Shown: positions 33,111 to 45,130, numbered from the stretch's first letter. The stretch: 64,000 nt of DNA from Eonycteris spelaea (GCA_003508835.1 PUFA01000070.1:8383001-8447000); one strand, 5' to 3'. The notes: generated by a model from the letters alone, not told the origin. A program made the numbers and translations.

Positions 33111-33811
33111 GGGACAATGATAGCCTGGGATAGATAATGTCATTCTTCACCTGGCATAAATATCTTGATTGTAAAGTGGTTTTGACTGACCGAATTTTAC
33201 CCCCATTTTCATAACTTTTTCCCACTAGAATACATTATACCTTTTGTCTTTAAAACAATAGTAAAGAAAAATTTAGCTTATAGTTTTAACTGTAAAGCTT
33301 TTCTGACTTTGTAGAAAGATAAAATGTTTTGAAATACTTTAAATTTATTTGAGTAAGTATCTACAAAAGGTAAATATAACTGGGGAATTCTTAAGAGGTG
33401 ATTAATATAGATAATAGAAGTCTTTTTTTTGTTGATTTCATCATACTTGAGATACCATTCACAGGTATTTCCAGCGTTAAGGACCCATATTGGAGTTTCT
33501 CGTAGGAGCTTTCTTGGTGTATCTAAATGGTGATTTACAGATCACATTGATTGTAGTACTTGCCAACACTGGAAGGGTTCTGGCACTATCAACTGAAGAT
33601 CATTCAGAAATGAAGATTAAGCGTCTCTGAAATTACAATGTATTTTAATGGAAGTATTATTAAGTTTAAGAAATTCAGACTTACATGCTACTTTGAGTGT
33701 TCTCCATGTTTAATTTTGTCGTGTTGTCTGTACAACAAAGTAAAATAAAACTGCTTTTATTACTCTCTTAATCAGTTATTGAATGGCCAACATGAGTACC
33801 TTGACTCATTT
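33111..33811. other. Intron sequence, nothing recognised
   Basis: About 700 nt, AT-rich, without a recognised repeat, RNA gene or exon. Confidence 0.4.
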
Positions 33812-34235
33812 CTTTTTTCCCTTTTTCAAAAAAAGTTTAATTGAGATATCATTGACATACAGTAAACTGTACATAGTAAAAGTAAACAGTTTTAAGTTTT
33901 GACATATGTATTCACGTGTGAAACTATTACTGTAGTCGAAATAATGAACATATTCGTCACCCCCACAAGTTTCTTGTTCCCATTTGTAATCTTTCCCTCA
34001 ACCTCTGTGGTCTCTAGGCAACCACGGATAACTTTCTGTCGCTATAGAATAGTTTCCATTACCTAGAATTTTATATAAAGGGAATCATAAAGTGTATACT
34101 CTTACATTTATTTATTTTGGTTTTATTTTTTTTGCTAAGCATAATTATTTTGAGATTCATCTATGTTGTTACATGTATGAATAGTTCATTCCTTTTTATT
34201 GCTGAGTAGCAATTTGTTGTATATAACACAACAGT
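33812..34235 (-). mobile_element. L1 LINE 3' UTR and ORF2 end, antisense
   Basis: agtttaattgagatatcatt, gacatacagtaaactgtaca and tcacccccacaagtttcttg are reversed L1M 3' UTR. They are followed by the ORF2 C-terminal block (ttgagattcatctatgttgt, attgctgagtagcaatttgt). It stops where a second antisense L1 3' UTR begins at about 34236, so two separate L1 copies abut here. Confidence 0.8.
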
Positions 34236-36240
34236 GGTGTTTAGTGAATTTACAATGTTGTGCAACCACTATTTCTAGTTTTAAAACTTTTCATTCCATA
34301 AATCACTTGATACCTATTAAATAATTACTCTCCATTCCCTCCTCCCCTGGCAACCCATAATCTGCTTTCTGTCTCTATGGATTTACCTAGTCTAGTTATA
34401 TCTTATAAAAATAATCAGAAAGTATGTGACCGTTCTGTCTGGCTTCTTTCATTTAGTATATTTTTGAGGTTCACCCAAGTTGTAGCATGTATCAGTTTTT
34501 GTTTCTTTTAATGGGTGAATAATAGTCCATTGTGTGGCTGTATCCCATTTTGTTTTTCCATTCATCAGTTGGTGGATATTTGGATTGTTTCTACTTATTG
34601 AGTACTATGAATAATGCTTCTGTGAACATTTGTATACAAGTTTTTGTGTACACATGTTTTCATTTATCTTGGGCATATACCTAGGAGGGTAATTGCTGGA
34701 TCATATGTTTAACTTTTTGAGGAACTGTCTGACCGCTTCCAAAGTGGCTGCAGTATTTTACATTACCACTAACAGTGTATGAGGGTTCTAATTTGTCCTC
34801 ACCAAACATCCTGTCTCTTTGTTTAGCCATCCTAGTGGGTGTAAGTAGTATCTCACTGTGGTTTTGATTTTCATTTCTCTGATGACTAATGATATTGAGC
34901 ATCTTTTCATGTACTTATTGGTCATTGTAAATCTTTTTTTTTTAATGTATATAAATTCTTTGCTTTTTAAAAATTGGGTAACTCATCTTTTTGTTATTGA
35001 ATTGTAAGAGTTCTTTATTCTGGATTCAAGTTCCTTATCCGGTATATGATTTCCAAATATTTTTTCCCATTCTATGAGTTGTCTTTTCACTTTCTTCATG
35101 GTATTGTGTACAGACAAGTTTTAAATTTATGAAGTCCACCTGTCTATATTTTCTTTTTTTATGCTTTTAGTGTTGTGTCTAAGAAGGTTTTGCCTAACCC
35201 AGGATCACAGAGGTTTGTTTCAAAGTTTTCTTTTAAGAGTTTTCTGGTTTTAGTTATTACATTTAGGTCTGTGATTTATTTTAGGTTAATTTTTGTGTAT
35301 AGTGTGAGGTATTCTTTTAAATGTGGGTAGCCATTTGTCCCAGCATTTGTTGAAAATACGATTCTTGACCTATTTGATTGTCTTGGCACCCTTGTTGAAA
35401 AACAGTTCAGCATAAATATACGAGTTTATATTTCGGTTCTTTTCCACTACAGTACTACATTCAATTCTATTCCACTACAACACTGTTTCGATTATTGTCA
35501 CTTTGGGTAGTAAGTTAAAATAGGGAATTGTGAGTCCTCCAATTTTGTTCTTCTTTTTTAAACATTATATTGTTTATTCTAGATCCTTTACATTTCCATG
35601 TGAATTTTAGGATCAGCCTGTCAATTTTTCTGCAAAAAAGCTAGCTGGGATTTTGATAGAGATTGCATTGAATCTGTAAATCAGTTTTGGAAGTGTTACC
35701 ATCTTAGTAATATGAAGTCTTCCAATCCATAAACATGGGATATTTTCTCCTTTATTTAGATCTTTAATTTCTGTCAGTAATAGTTTGTAATTTTCAGTAT
35801 ATAAGTCTTAAACTTTTTTTAACCCTACCCCATTACATTGCTTTTGTTAAATTTATACCTAAGTATTTTATTTTTGTTACTGTTATAAATGGACTTTTTC
35901 TTGATTTCATATTTGAATTGTTCATAGTTGTGTGTAGAAATACAATCAATTTTTCAGTACTGACCTTGTATCTTACAACCTTGCTGAACTTATTTATTAG
36001 TTTTTAGTGGATTCCTTAGGATTTTTAGATACAAGATCAAGTCATCAGCAGATATAGTTTTCCTTTTTCTTTTTGAATCTGGATTCCTTTTCTTTCTTTT
36101 TATTGCCTCGTGCCCTAGCTAGAACTTCCAGTGCAGTGTTGAATAGATGTGGCAAAATGGACATCCTTGTCTTGTTACTAATCTTAGGGTGATTGTGCCC
36201 AGTCTTTCAAATATGGTGCTACTTAATGGGGTCCTGTAGA
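34236..36240 (-). mobile_element. L1 LINE, 3' UTR plus ORF2, antisense, 2 kb
   Basis: Begins with L1 3' UTR text (tttacaatgttgtgcaacca) and runs back through ORF2: aataatagtccattgtgtgg, gtaattgctggatcatatgt, aagtggctgcagtattttac, ccaagttccttatcc-like text, gctgggattttgatagagat, gaatagatgtggcaaaatgg. It ends within the reverse-transcriptase region at about 36240 (5' truncation). Inside, a 73-codon minus-strand fragment (34681-34902) with LLTPTRMAKQRDRMFGEDK is the ORF2 C-terminus. No full frame remains. Confidence 0.85.
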
Positions 36241-36244
36241 TTCT

Positions 36245-37555
36245 TTTTATGGTGTTATTTCATTAGTGATTGCCCTGGGGATTATAATTAGCATCATAAT
36301 AAACATTAATTTTAGCGATGTAGTTCAATTAATACCAAGTTAATCACAGTGGTATACAAAACTCAGTTACAGTAGTATACAATAGTATACAAAACTTAGT
36401 GCCTGTGTACCTCTGTTCCATCTTTTGTGCAATTATTATTGTACAAGTTACATCTTTATACATTGCGTGGCCACTAACATGGATTTATAATTATAGCTTT
36501 ATGCAATTGTCTTTTAAATCAGATAGAAAAAGAGTTACAAACAAAAAATACATTTATACCCTTTTACATTTACCTATGAAGTTAACCTTACCAGTACTTT
36601 TTACTCAGTTGGATTTTAGTGACTGCCTAGTGTTCTTGTATTTTAGCCTGAGTGACTTTCTTTAGTAACTCTTGTAGACTCAGTCTGCTAGCAATGAGTT
36701 CTCTCACTTTTATGTGGGAACGTCTTAATTTCTCATTTGTTTTTATTTTTCCATTTGTGTTTAAAGGATACTTTGCTGGATATAGAATTCTTGGTTGAGA
36801 GTCTTTTTTTCTTTTCAGCACTTTGAATATATCTTCCCATTGCCTTCTGGCTTCCATGGTTTCTGAAGAGCTTCTCAGATTTGCATATTTAGTGTTCTTA
36901 ATCAAATTTGAGAAAATTTTGGCTATTATTTCATTAAATATTCTTTCCCTTTCTTGTCTCTCATGGGACTTCCCAGTATGTATTTGTTCACATGCTTAAT
37001 GATGCCCCACAGGTCTCTGGGGGCTTTGATCCTTTTTGTTTTCTTTCTGTTCCTTAGACTGGATAATCTTAATTGACCTAGCTTCAAATTTAGTGATTCT
37101 TTCTTCTGCATGCTTGTATCAAACACTTCTACTGATATTTTTCATTTCCCTTATTATATTTCCAGGTCCAAAATATATATTTAGTCCCTTTTTATAATTT
37201 CTGTCTTTCTATTAATATTCTTTTTTTGGTGAGACATTATTCTCATACTTTTCCTTTAATTCTTTAGTCATGGTTTCTTTCCTTTTTTGATCTTATTTAA
37301 AATAGCTGATTTAAAGTCTGTCTGAGAAGTCCAATATCTTCTTAAGTGAGTTTCTGTTGATTGCCATTTTTCCTGTAATGGGCCATACGTTCTACTTCAA
37401 GGTTGTATTATACTGCTTCATGTATAGTATAAGAACTTTATAATAGTATACTTCGGTTTCTTCCTTCTTGGTCATTGCCATATTCTGGTCATACATTTTA
37501 CTTATATATATATACATTTTACAATATATTTTAAATTATTTTTGCTTTGAATAGT
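36245..37555 (-). mobile_element. HAL1/old L1 ORF1 region, antisense, first copy
   Basis: tagtgattgccctggggatt, aagttacatctttatacatt, atttagcctgagtgactttc-like text, gttctctcacttttatgtgg, ggatatagaattcttggttg, cttcccattgccttctggct and ccccacaggtctctgggggc are the reversed HAL1/L1ME ORF1 region. It directly follows the truncated ORF2 of the previous L1. It may be a separate HAL1 rather than the same element, because the intervening ORF2 5' part is missing. Confidence 0.75.
36627..37126 (-). pseudogene. L1/HAL1 ORF1 remnant
   Basis: On the minus strand two fragments survive. That at 36926-37126 has RDLWGIIKHVNKYILGSPM, matching the conserved 'LRDLWDTIKRTNI' stretch of L1 ORF1p. That at 36627-36905 has ETMEARRQWEDIFKVLKRK and SQPRILYPAKYPL, matching the ORF1p C-terminal domain. 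ORF1p is the RNA-binding chaperone of L1. The two pieces are separated by lesions and the copy is dead. Confidence 0.85.
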
Positions 37556-38385
37556 TGATAATTTAAAAGATATTTAAATAATGAGCAACAAAAGGTTTTA
37601 TATTTACCCACATTATCATTTCTGTGTTCTTCATTCCTTTGTATAGATCCCTTATTCTGTTTGTTATCATATTCAGCCTGAAGGACTAGTACAGATCTGC
37701 TGCTGATGAATTCTTTCAGCTTTTGTAGGTCTGAAAAAGTCTTTCTTTTGCCTTCATCTTTGAAATATATTTTCTATGTATATAGAATTATTGGTTGATA
37801 GGTTTTTTTCTTTAAGCCGTTTAAGATACTACTCCATTGTCTTTTGACTTGAGTAGTTTCCAATGAGGATTCTGTTTTTATCTTTGTTCCTCTGTATGTA
37901 ATATGTCTTTTTCCTCTGCTGATTTTAAATTTACTCTGTTACTGGTTTTAGGTAATTTGGTAATGAGTGTCTTGGTTTGGTTCTTTGAGCTTATCAGATT
38001 TGTGTATTTATAGTTTTATTCCAATTTGGAAACACTTAAATTATTATTTTCCCTTTCTCTTCTTTGGAAGTACCACTTACACATATATTAGGCAGTTTAA
38101 ATTTATCCCACAATTTACTGATGACTTTGTTCATTTTAGTGTTTTTTTCTTTCTGTTTTATTTTGGTTAGATTCTATTGCTATGACTTCAGGTTTTTTCC
38201 CCCTGATTTGTTCTGTTGGAATTTCTAATCTGCGATTAGTCTTATATAGTGTATTTTTATCTCTAACATTTTGTCTACCTAAATGCTTACTTTTTGTTTT
38301 AGACTGTTACACTTAACGGAATATAGGTGCAAATTATATAGTGCCTTTCTTTACAAATTACATAATTTGTATAATTTCTCCATCA
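37556..38385 (-). mobile_element. HAL1/old L1 ORF1 region, antisense, second copy
   Basis: Repeats the same ORF1-region landmarks: aaaggttttatatttaccca, tgatgaattctttcagcttt, gtctgaaaaagtctttcttt, ctactccattgtcttttgac, ttctctgttactggtttta-like text, ttgagcttatcagatttgtg, ttatcccacaatttactgat. It differs in sequence from the first copy, so it is an independent insertion or an old duplication. Confidence 0.75.
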
Positions 38386-38577
38386 TTTAACTTTTCATTG
38401 TGAAATAAGTATAATATACAGGAAGTTGCAAGAAAAATGTACAGCATTGTTCCATGTGCCTTTTACCCAGTTTTCCCAAAGGAATAGCCTATATAACTAG
38501 TACTATATCAAAACCAGGAAATTGATATTGGTACTGTCTACAGAGTTTGTTCAGATTTGATTATTTTTACATGCATT

Positions 38578-38623
<46 letters not shown>

Positions 38624-39480
38624 GTGTTTCTATGGAATTTCATTACATGTGAATTTGGTTATCCACAACAACATCAAGATACAGAATAGTTCCATTCCCA
38701 CAAGAATCGTTTCTGTTGCTCTTTTTAAACCACACTCGCTATCCTGTTCATAAACCTGTAACCCTGGCAACCACTAATCTGTTCTTTATAATATTGCCAT
38801 TTCAAAATATTACTTAAATGAAATCATATAGTATGTCACTTTTGAGATTGACTTTTTTTCTCATTCAGCATAATTCCGTTGAGATCCACTCAAGTCATTG
38901 CAGGTATCAGTAGTTTGTACCATTTTGTTGCTGAGTAGTATCCCAGGGTACGGCTATCCTAAGTTTAACTGAATACCCATTGAAGGACTTCTGTATTGGT
39001 TCCAGTCTTTAGCTGTTATGAATAAAGCTACTATGAGTATTCCTGTACAGGTATTGTGTAAACATAAGTTTTTAATTGTCTGGGATAAATGTCTAAGAGT
39101 ACAATTGCTGGGTGGTATGGTAATTGCATATTCCATTTTATAAGAAACTGCCAAACTATACCATTGGCACAGTGGCTATACCATTATACATTCCCACCAG
39201 GTATGTATGAATGATACAGCTTTTCTGCATCCTTGCCAACATTTGGTATTATTGGTATATTTTATTTTAGCCGTTATGATAGATGTGTAGCAATAAGTCA
39301 TTGTGGTTTTAATTTGCATTTCCCTTATGGCTAATAATTTTGAACATGTCTGTTCATGTCTTTTGCCCATTTTCTAATTGTTTTTTTGCTGTTGAGTTTG
39401 AGGGTTTTTTCATGTAGTCTAGATAACGAGCCCTTTGTTGGGTATGTGGTTTGCAAATATTTTCTCCAATCTGTAGCTTA
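38386..39480 (-). mobile_element. L1 LINE 3' UTR and ORF2 end, antisense
   Basis: Begins with L1M 3' text (gaaataagtataatatacag, ggaagttgcaagaaaaatgt). It includes a (GT)21 array (38581-38622), then ORF2 C-terminal blocks such as gaaatcatatagtatgtcac, gagagatccactcaagt-like text, acaattgctgggtggtatgg, ttcccaccaggtatgtatga, aatttgcatttcccttatgg and gcaaatattttctccaatct. Minus-strand fragments at 39176-39370 (LLAIREMQIKTTMTYCYTS, CWQGCRKAVSFIHTWWEC) are unmistakable ORF2p C-terminus. Confidence 0.9.
38581..38622. repeat. (GT)21 microsatellite
   Basis: Uninterrupted gt dinucleotides inside the antisense L1 3' region. Confidence 0.97.
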
Positions 39481-39835
39481 CTCTCTTCAGTGAACTCTAG
39501 ACTTCTTTGCTTTCTCAGACTCACTCCTGTGTTTTCCACTCAGGGAATATGTTGGGCTCTGTCTGGATTTTCCCTAGATTGCCCCTTCTTTTTGATATTA
39601 TTTAGAGAAATTTTCTAGGCATTAAACTTGGGTAATCTCAGGGTTTTCCTTTTTTTTTTTTTTTTTTTTTTTTTATCTCAGGAATCACTGTCCTTCATTG
39701 CCCGTTGTCCAATGTCTTAAAAACCATTGTTTCACATGTTTTGTCTGTTTTTCTTTTAATGGTTTGTGCCAGGAAGGCATATTGGATTTCTGTTACTCTA
39801 CATTAGTCAGAAATGAAATCCCCTCTCTCATGGTT
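39481..39835 (-). mobile_element. Old L1/HAL1-type fragment, antisense
   Basis: atttagagaaattttctagg, gggtaatctcagggttttcc, a T-run of 24 (39651-39674), tgtccaatgtcttaaaaacc, attgtttcacatgttttgtc and ggcatattggatttctgtta resemble an old L1/HAL1 region with 'tgtccaatgtcttaaaaaccattg'. Assigned by text similarity only. Confidence 0.55.
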
Positions 39836-41164
39836 TTCAATAACATTAGGAATACCCATTATTATTAACTCCTGTCCAACAATTCCTTCCTTTCTCAAGT
39901 TTTTAAAAGGGTGGGTGCAGAATGGAGACTAAATGTAACAGACAAAAAAATACTCTGATATTGTTCAGTGTGTGTCGAAGCCCAGTTTCTTCCAGAAGTT
40001 TGCAAATCAATCAGATAACAGGATTAGCGATAGAATATAGGTCAGCCACCATAGCACAAAATGATGGTGTGAAAAGATTTTAGTGATAGCTTGTGTGTGA
40101 TAATTATCCTTTCTTGTTGAGTTCTTTTTGGATGTATTGCTAGATTCTTGGTGTTTTCACATGCCTTTTCTCTATTCTTATCCTTATAGACCTTTGCTTG
40201 AAAGAATGGCCATATTTATAAAATCACATTTTTCTATGTTTAAAGGGTACAGTTGACTAGTTAAAGCCGTCTGTCCAGCCTAAGTGCACTAGCTAGGTAA
40301 TTATTCCTTGACATTTATTATTAATTTTGGAGCTTACATCAGAGTTTATGATGATTTCATATGTATATAGGATTTCTTAAAGATATATTTCTGCATTTCA
40401 AAGCCACACTTATCTGTGTAAAAACTGAGATATAGCTTTGTCACAGCACCACATAGTTATCAAAAACTCAAAAAAATTCTGTGGAATTAGGACACATTTG
40501 AGTAATTAGGTGACTTTAAGCTCTGGGAATCTGCTAGAGCCACCTTTGGAATAGAGCTGCCTCTGCTTGTGCCAGCCTCATCAAGAAAATTTTATTTCTA
40601 TTTACAGTCTATTGCTTTTGATGAATCAAGGGCATAGCTTGGTATATTATTAGTAGGCTGTTTTTCACAGTGGCTATCATGATCCTTTGCACAGAGTGGT
40701 AACTCAGTATTTGTTGGATAAACGAATGCTTCTTCATTGCGTTACTACTTTAGTCAACCCCCATCATATATTTCATGCAGGAACTTTTCTTTCCATTTCT
40801 ATCCTTTTTGTCATTTTCTTACTTGTTTGTATTTCCTTCCAAGTTTGAAGAAAGGAGGCAAAGAAGATGAAACTGAATTTGTTTTATCATTTATGAGTAA
40901 CTCCGATAGGAAAAAAAAGTATTATATGAGAAGAAGAGATTGAAACACTAAGCTAACATGAGATTTTGGAGGTAATGCTGCATTTCATGTATCCATTCTA
41001 TTTTTCCCTGCTGTTACCAATGGTGGATTGGTTCTTTGCTTTTCTTCAAAGCCCTGACCAGATTTTTCTCTTTAATTTATAGCTAGTGATGTCTTCTTTA
41101 TTTTTCATTTTTATTTAGAATATTTATAACTTCTATCTGGAGTCCTCTTTCTCTTCTTTATTCC
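39836..41164. other. Intron sequence with an L2 end at 40640-40725
   Basis: Mostly unassigned. At 40640-40725 the text catgatcctttgcacagagt, gtatttgttggataaacg resembles the last 80 nt of sense L2. A frame at 40737-40943 is not recognised. Confidence 0.4.
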
Positions 41165-41450
41165 TTTAATATTGGTGTCCTGAGGCATCTCCTCATCTCT
41201 CTTGCCTTTTCTGCTGCTGATCGGCCACTGGTCTTGTCATGCATCTTCCCTTTAAAATCCAAGGTTTCAATTTCTATCATAGTTGGGTGGTCTAGATATC
41301 CTGTCTTACTGGTGTAATTACCTCTTGGACACTTTGATTTTGCCAGCTTTTGGGGACATCACATAGGCCAGGTTAAACAGAACTTAATCATCTTTCTGTC
41401 CAAATTGTTTCTTCTTCGTATTCCTATCTCAATGGTGGAAATATTTACCC
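41165..41450 (+). mobile_element. L2 LINE (sense), left piece
   Basis: tattggtgtcctgaggcatc, gttaaacagaacttaatcat and atctcaatggtggaaatatt follow sense L2 order ('ttggtgttcctcagggctct', 'ccaaaactgaactcttgatc'). It is interrupted by a hAT MITE at 41451 and resumes at 41958. Confidence 0.55.
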
Positions 41451-41949
41451 CAGTTCTCAAACTTTTTGGTATTAGAATCTCTTTATACTTTTAAGAATTA
41501 TTGAGGCCTCTAAAAGATCTTTTGTTTATTTGGATTATACCTATCAATATTAATGCATTAGAAATTAATACTGAAAAAAATTTACAACATTAACTCACTT
41601 AAAAATGATAATAAACCCATTACATGTTAAATGAAAGCAAATTTCTTTATGAAAAAATTTCCAAAACAACAACAACAAAATTGAGTGAGACACGCGTCAT
41701 TGTTTTTCATTTTTTACAAATCTACTTTAATGTTGGGGCTAATACATCACAGGTGGATTCTCATATCTGCCTTTTTATTCAATTAATTGTGATATTACAT
41801 GACAGGTAGCTTCTGGAAAATACTGTTGTGTACCTGTGAGAATATGAGAGTGAAAATGACAAACAAGGTCTTAGTATTATTATATAAATGGTTTTGACCT
41901 TGCAGATTCCATTAAAAAGTGTGGGAGATTCCCAGGAGTCCCAGGCCGC
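41451..41949 (+). mobile_element. Charlie-like hAT MITE, about 500 bp
   Basis: Starts cagttctcaaactttttggt and carries tattgaggcctctaaaagat, taataaacccattacatgtt, gattctcatatctgcctttt and the right part tttgaccttgcagattccat, ccaggagtcccaggccgc. It shares its left 350 nt with the longer element at 25491-26810. Flanks atttaccc (41443-41450) and attatccc (41950-41957) match at 6 of 8, a fair hAT duplication. Confidence 0.75.
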
Positions 41950-41957
41950 ATTATCCC

Positions 41958-42310
41958 TCACCTGGATGTTCTCTTAGAGTCATCACATATATCTCATACA
42001 TCACTAAGTCTTAACGATTCTACCATCTTAATGCCTCTTGAGTCAGAGTCCCCCGATTCTGCAGCTAAAATACTTATCTTTTTCCTATCTGGTGGCTCTG
42101 TCTTTATTTAATCTTCTGTCTAAGTCATCTACATGGTAGCAAAAGTAATCTTTCTAAAATAGAAATATGATGAAGAAACCCCTTTCTGAAAATCTTTTAC
42201 AAAGTTTCTCATAGCTTTAGTTAGTAAGCAAGATGTTTTATAATCTGGTTTCCACTGTGCTCTAGCTTCTCCGGCCACTTTTCTGTGTGCCTTATATAAT
42301 AGCTCTCTTG
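41958..42310 (+). mobile_element. L2 LINE (sense), middle piece
   Basis: tcttaacgattctaccatct, agtaatctttctaaaataga, caaagtttctcatagcttta and tgttttataatctggtttcc run in L2 order ('tcctgtcgattctacctcc', 'agagtgatctttctaaaatg', 'cagtggcttcccatcgcc'). Confidence 0.65.
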
Positions 42311-42354
42311 ATGCAATACTTGCAGTTCTGAGAAAGCATCATGGTGACTCATAC

Positions 42355-42550
42355 ATCCGTGTTAGTAATATTGTGTTTTTGGGTTTATACTATGTTCCTG
42401 GTATTGTTCTAAGTATTTTTACATATATTATCTCATTTAATCTTCACACAGCCTTCTCAAAGAAGTACTCCTGTCATTCCATTTGATCAATAAGGAAACT
42501 GAGGTTTAGAGAGAATAAGTAATTTTCCTCAAATCTTCTTGCTGGTAAAT
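42355..42550 (+). mobile_element. MIR SINE (sense)
   Basis: ttctaagtatttttacatat, tatctcatttaatcttcaca, aaggaaactgaggtttagag and gagaataagtaattttcc are the MIR core. L2 text lies on both sides, so this MIR probably entered the L2. Confidence 0.85.
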
Positions 42551-42559
42551 ATGGAATCG

Positions 42560-42850
42560 AAGACTGTTTCTCTACTTCTCTATTTGGCTAAATACTATTT
42601 GTCCTTGAAGGTTAGGTTTAAGTATCCCCTCTTTCTGAAAACCTTTCCTCTGGGAGGATTTAGCTGCCTAGTCCCTCTATTCCCATTTAACTTTGTGAGC
42701 AGCTCTAGCTACATTATACATTATAATCTACTTTACTTGTCTCCTGCACCATTGATGTTCCTGATAGGAGGAGAAAGGGAACTTAATTCATCTGTCACAC
42801 GAATATTTAATTGCATCCCAGAATATTTGTCTCTAAGAGGAAAATGTATA
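42560..42850 (+). mobile_element. L2 LINE (sense), 3' piece
   Basis: ccttgaaggttaggtttaag, gaaaacctttcctctgggag and the following 150 nt fit the L2 block 'cttcaggtctcagctcaaatgtcacctcctcagagaggcctt'. The 113-codon frame here is an L2 shadow. Confidence 0.55.
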
Positions 42851-43034
42851 TTGAGCACCTTAAAACCTAATGTATATTGAGGGCCTACTTATTCTGTTTG
42901 CTCTATACAAATAGGCCCCCTCAGTTTTGGAGGAACCATAAAACATAATATTACTTCTATATTAATTCTTCCAGGTTTTAAAACTAGTGATTCTACTCTT
43001 GCTATATCATTTTAGAGAAGATTAAATAACAAAT

Positions 43035-43215
43035 AATAGTTAACATTTTATTTAAATGCTTTCCATGTATCTAAGCATTTTACTTATTATTTAATCTTTA
43101 TAACCCCATGAGACAGTTACTATTTCCTTTGTTTTACAGATAAGGGATTCTGAGGCACCAAGAGATTAAGTAACTTGCCCAGGATCACACAGCTTGTAAG
43201 TGGCAGCACTGGAAA
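43035..43215 (+). mobile_element. MIR SINE (sense), well preserved
   Basis: tttaatctttataaccccat, gagacagttactatttcctt, ttgttttacagataagggat, agtaacttgcccaggatcac and acagcttgtaagtggcagca give a nearly continuous match to the MIR core and its tRNA-unrelated region. Confidence 0.9.
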
Positions 43216-44864
43216 TCAAATATCTAAAAACTATATGAAATACTGATCTTCTTAAATCAGGATCCCATAGTTATATACTTTGTTAGGATAAAGGTAAATG
43301 AGGATTAGAGGTAAAATTATATGGCACAACTCTCATGACTGACCTTATAGTAAAAAGATTATTTAGTATAGATTTTTAAAACTTTTTTATTTTAGTATGA
43401 ATGCAAAGATCTTTCATGTTATCTTTATCACAAAATCTTTATCACAGTTCTGAGCTTCTGGCCTATTTAATTCCCACTCTCCTATAATAATAGCCGGAAA
43501 AAGTTTCACATTTTATTTGGGATTTATGAGGTTGATAATCATTTTTCTTCTCCTAGCATGTTACAATGTTTAATTCCAGAATCCTGTTTTCTTTATTTAT
43601 TAGATCATTTGAACTTTATCTGCCCATACCTCCTTTTTGCCTCCACAATCCCTTGAGCTGTGCAGTGGATGTTTAATTTTGAGGATGCTAATTAGCTTCA
43701 GTAATTACATACCTTGAGGCATTTTTAGACATTAATAGCTTTGCATTTTTGGTCTAGAATAGGATGCATTGGAGTTTGTTGGCTTTTTGTCTTTTAAAAA
43801 AAAAATTTTAAGACAGTTTTGAATTTTGTTTGGGAGAAGTTATGTTAATCCGTGTAAGTCAGTCATGGAATTAAGGCTATGGTCTTTATTTGCCAGTGCA
43901 CAGGTATATCATAATTGTCTTTTGCTAATGGTATCTTAAGGTCATCAAGAGTAGTTTTTCTTTAAGATGATGTCTTGTGTTGTAGATGTGTTTCAGAATC
44001 AGAACAATATGGAGGATGCAATTTTATTAAAATAAGCGTTTAAATAAGTACCCAGGTTACTTTTGGAATTTGTGTAATAAAAAAAGCACATCTACAACAT
44101 GTCTTCTTTGTTGACATACTTTTAATTTTCAGTCATGCAGGATGTACCGCTGAGCTATCTTTTTACCAACCATCGTTCTTTCTGAGAGTGTCATGTATAA
44201 TGTTGTCAAGATCATTTCAGTTTGTTTCAGAATAGATTTTATTCCAAATTACCTGCTTCTTCCACAGTATTTTAACTGTTAGTTTGAAATGAGCATTCAT
44301 CAGAGAGATAAATGTATTAAGGAAATTTGAAAATCAAATATATTTTTGATGGGATGTAGGATTGTTTATAGACTTGCTTTGAGTTCTTAGGCGTTGATGG
44401 GATTGACCTATGTAAGATCCAGGGGGTTAGGGATAAAAGCATGAGAGACGTGGAAAGATGCCTTTTTCCTAACCTGCTATTTTGGATTTCTTTCCAGTAC
44501 ATGCCATCATATTTGGAACTTCAGAGCTCCAGTACACTTTAGTTAATTGAATTATCCTTTCTGGTAAGGTTATGTACGAAATTACTGAGAGTATTAGTAT
44601 CTATGTGTAAGCAAGTGACAGAGGCAAAGTTGAAGACAACAGAAATGCCCTCATATTAAAGACCTCTGCTAATGCTTTCATTAATTTCATTTTTAAGGAA
44701 ACTTCTGAAATTAGAGGAAGCAACTAAGTGAGGTAGCCATATAAATAATTCATTTTCTGGTTATGACAGGCGTGCTTTCATATTATATTGTTGTTAGGGT
44801 GTAATGTGACCATTCCATACCTACTTTTGTAGTTAATAGTTGTAGTTAACACATACTTTTTCAT
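43216..44864. other. Intron sequence, nothing recognised
   Basis: About 1.6 kb, AT-rich, without a repeat, RNA gene or exon I can name. A-run near 43797-43804. Confidence 0.4.
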
Positions 44865-45130
44865 TGTGCCAAGAACTGTCTGTAAGGGATACAGCAGTGA
44901 AAAAAAAAAGGAAAAATCTCTGCTCCTTATAAAACTCATTTTTTTCCAGTTTTATAGAGATATAATTGACATACAGCTCTGCTGTATGTTTAAGTTTAAG
45001 GTGTACCACATGATTATTTAATATACATTTTTTGCAAAACGATTATGACACTAAGTTCAGGTAACATTCATCTTCTTATACAGTTCCAAAAAAACAGAGC
45101 TTACATTTTAGTGGGAGAAATGGTTTTAAG
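44865..45130 (-). mobile_element. L2-type 3' end (antisense) split by an L1 tail
   Basis: tgccaagaactgtctgtaag, ggatacagcagtgaaaaaa and aaaatctctgctccttataa match the reversed L2 3' end and stop at 44934. After the L1 piece, agagcttacattttagtggg (45097-45116) supplies the next block ('ggagcttacattctagtggg'). The two pieces form one element around the insertion. Confidence 0.6.
44935..45091 (-). mobile_element. L1 3' UTR fragment, antisense
   Basis: Starts with a T-run, then gttttatagagatataattg, acatacagctctgctgtatg, aaggtgtaccacatgattat: the reversed 3' end of L1M elements, severely 5'-truncated at about 155 bp. Confidence 0.8.

Noticed and set aside
38954..39370. Minus-strand ORFs resembling a conserved protein
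   Set aside because: They are real protein similarity but to the L1 ORF2 C-terminus, already covered by the L1 call.
42539..42880. 113-codon plus-strand ORF
   Set aside because: It overlaps a MIR end and L2; no coding signature.
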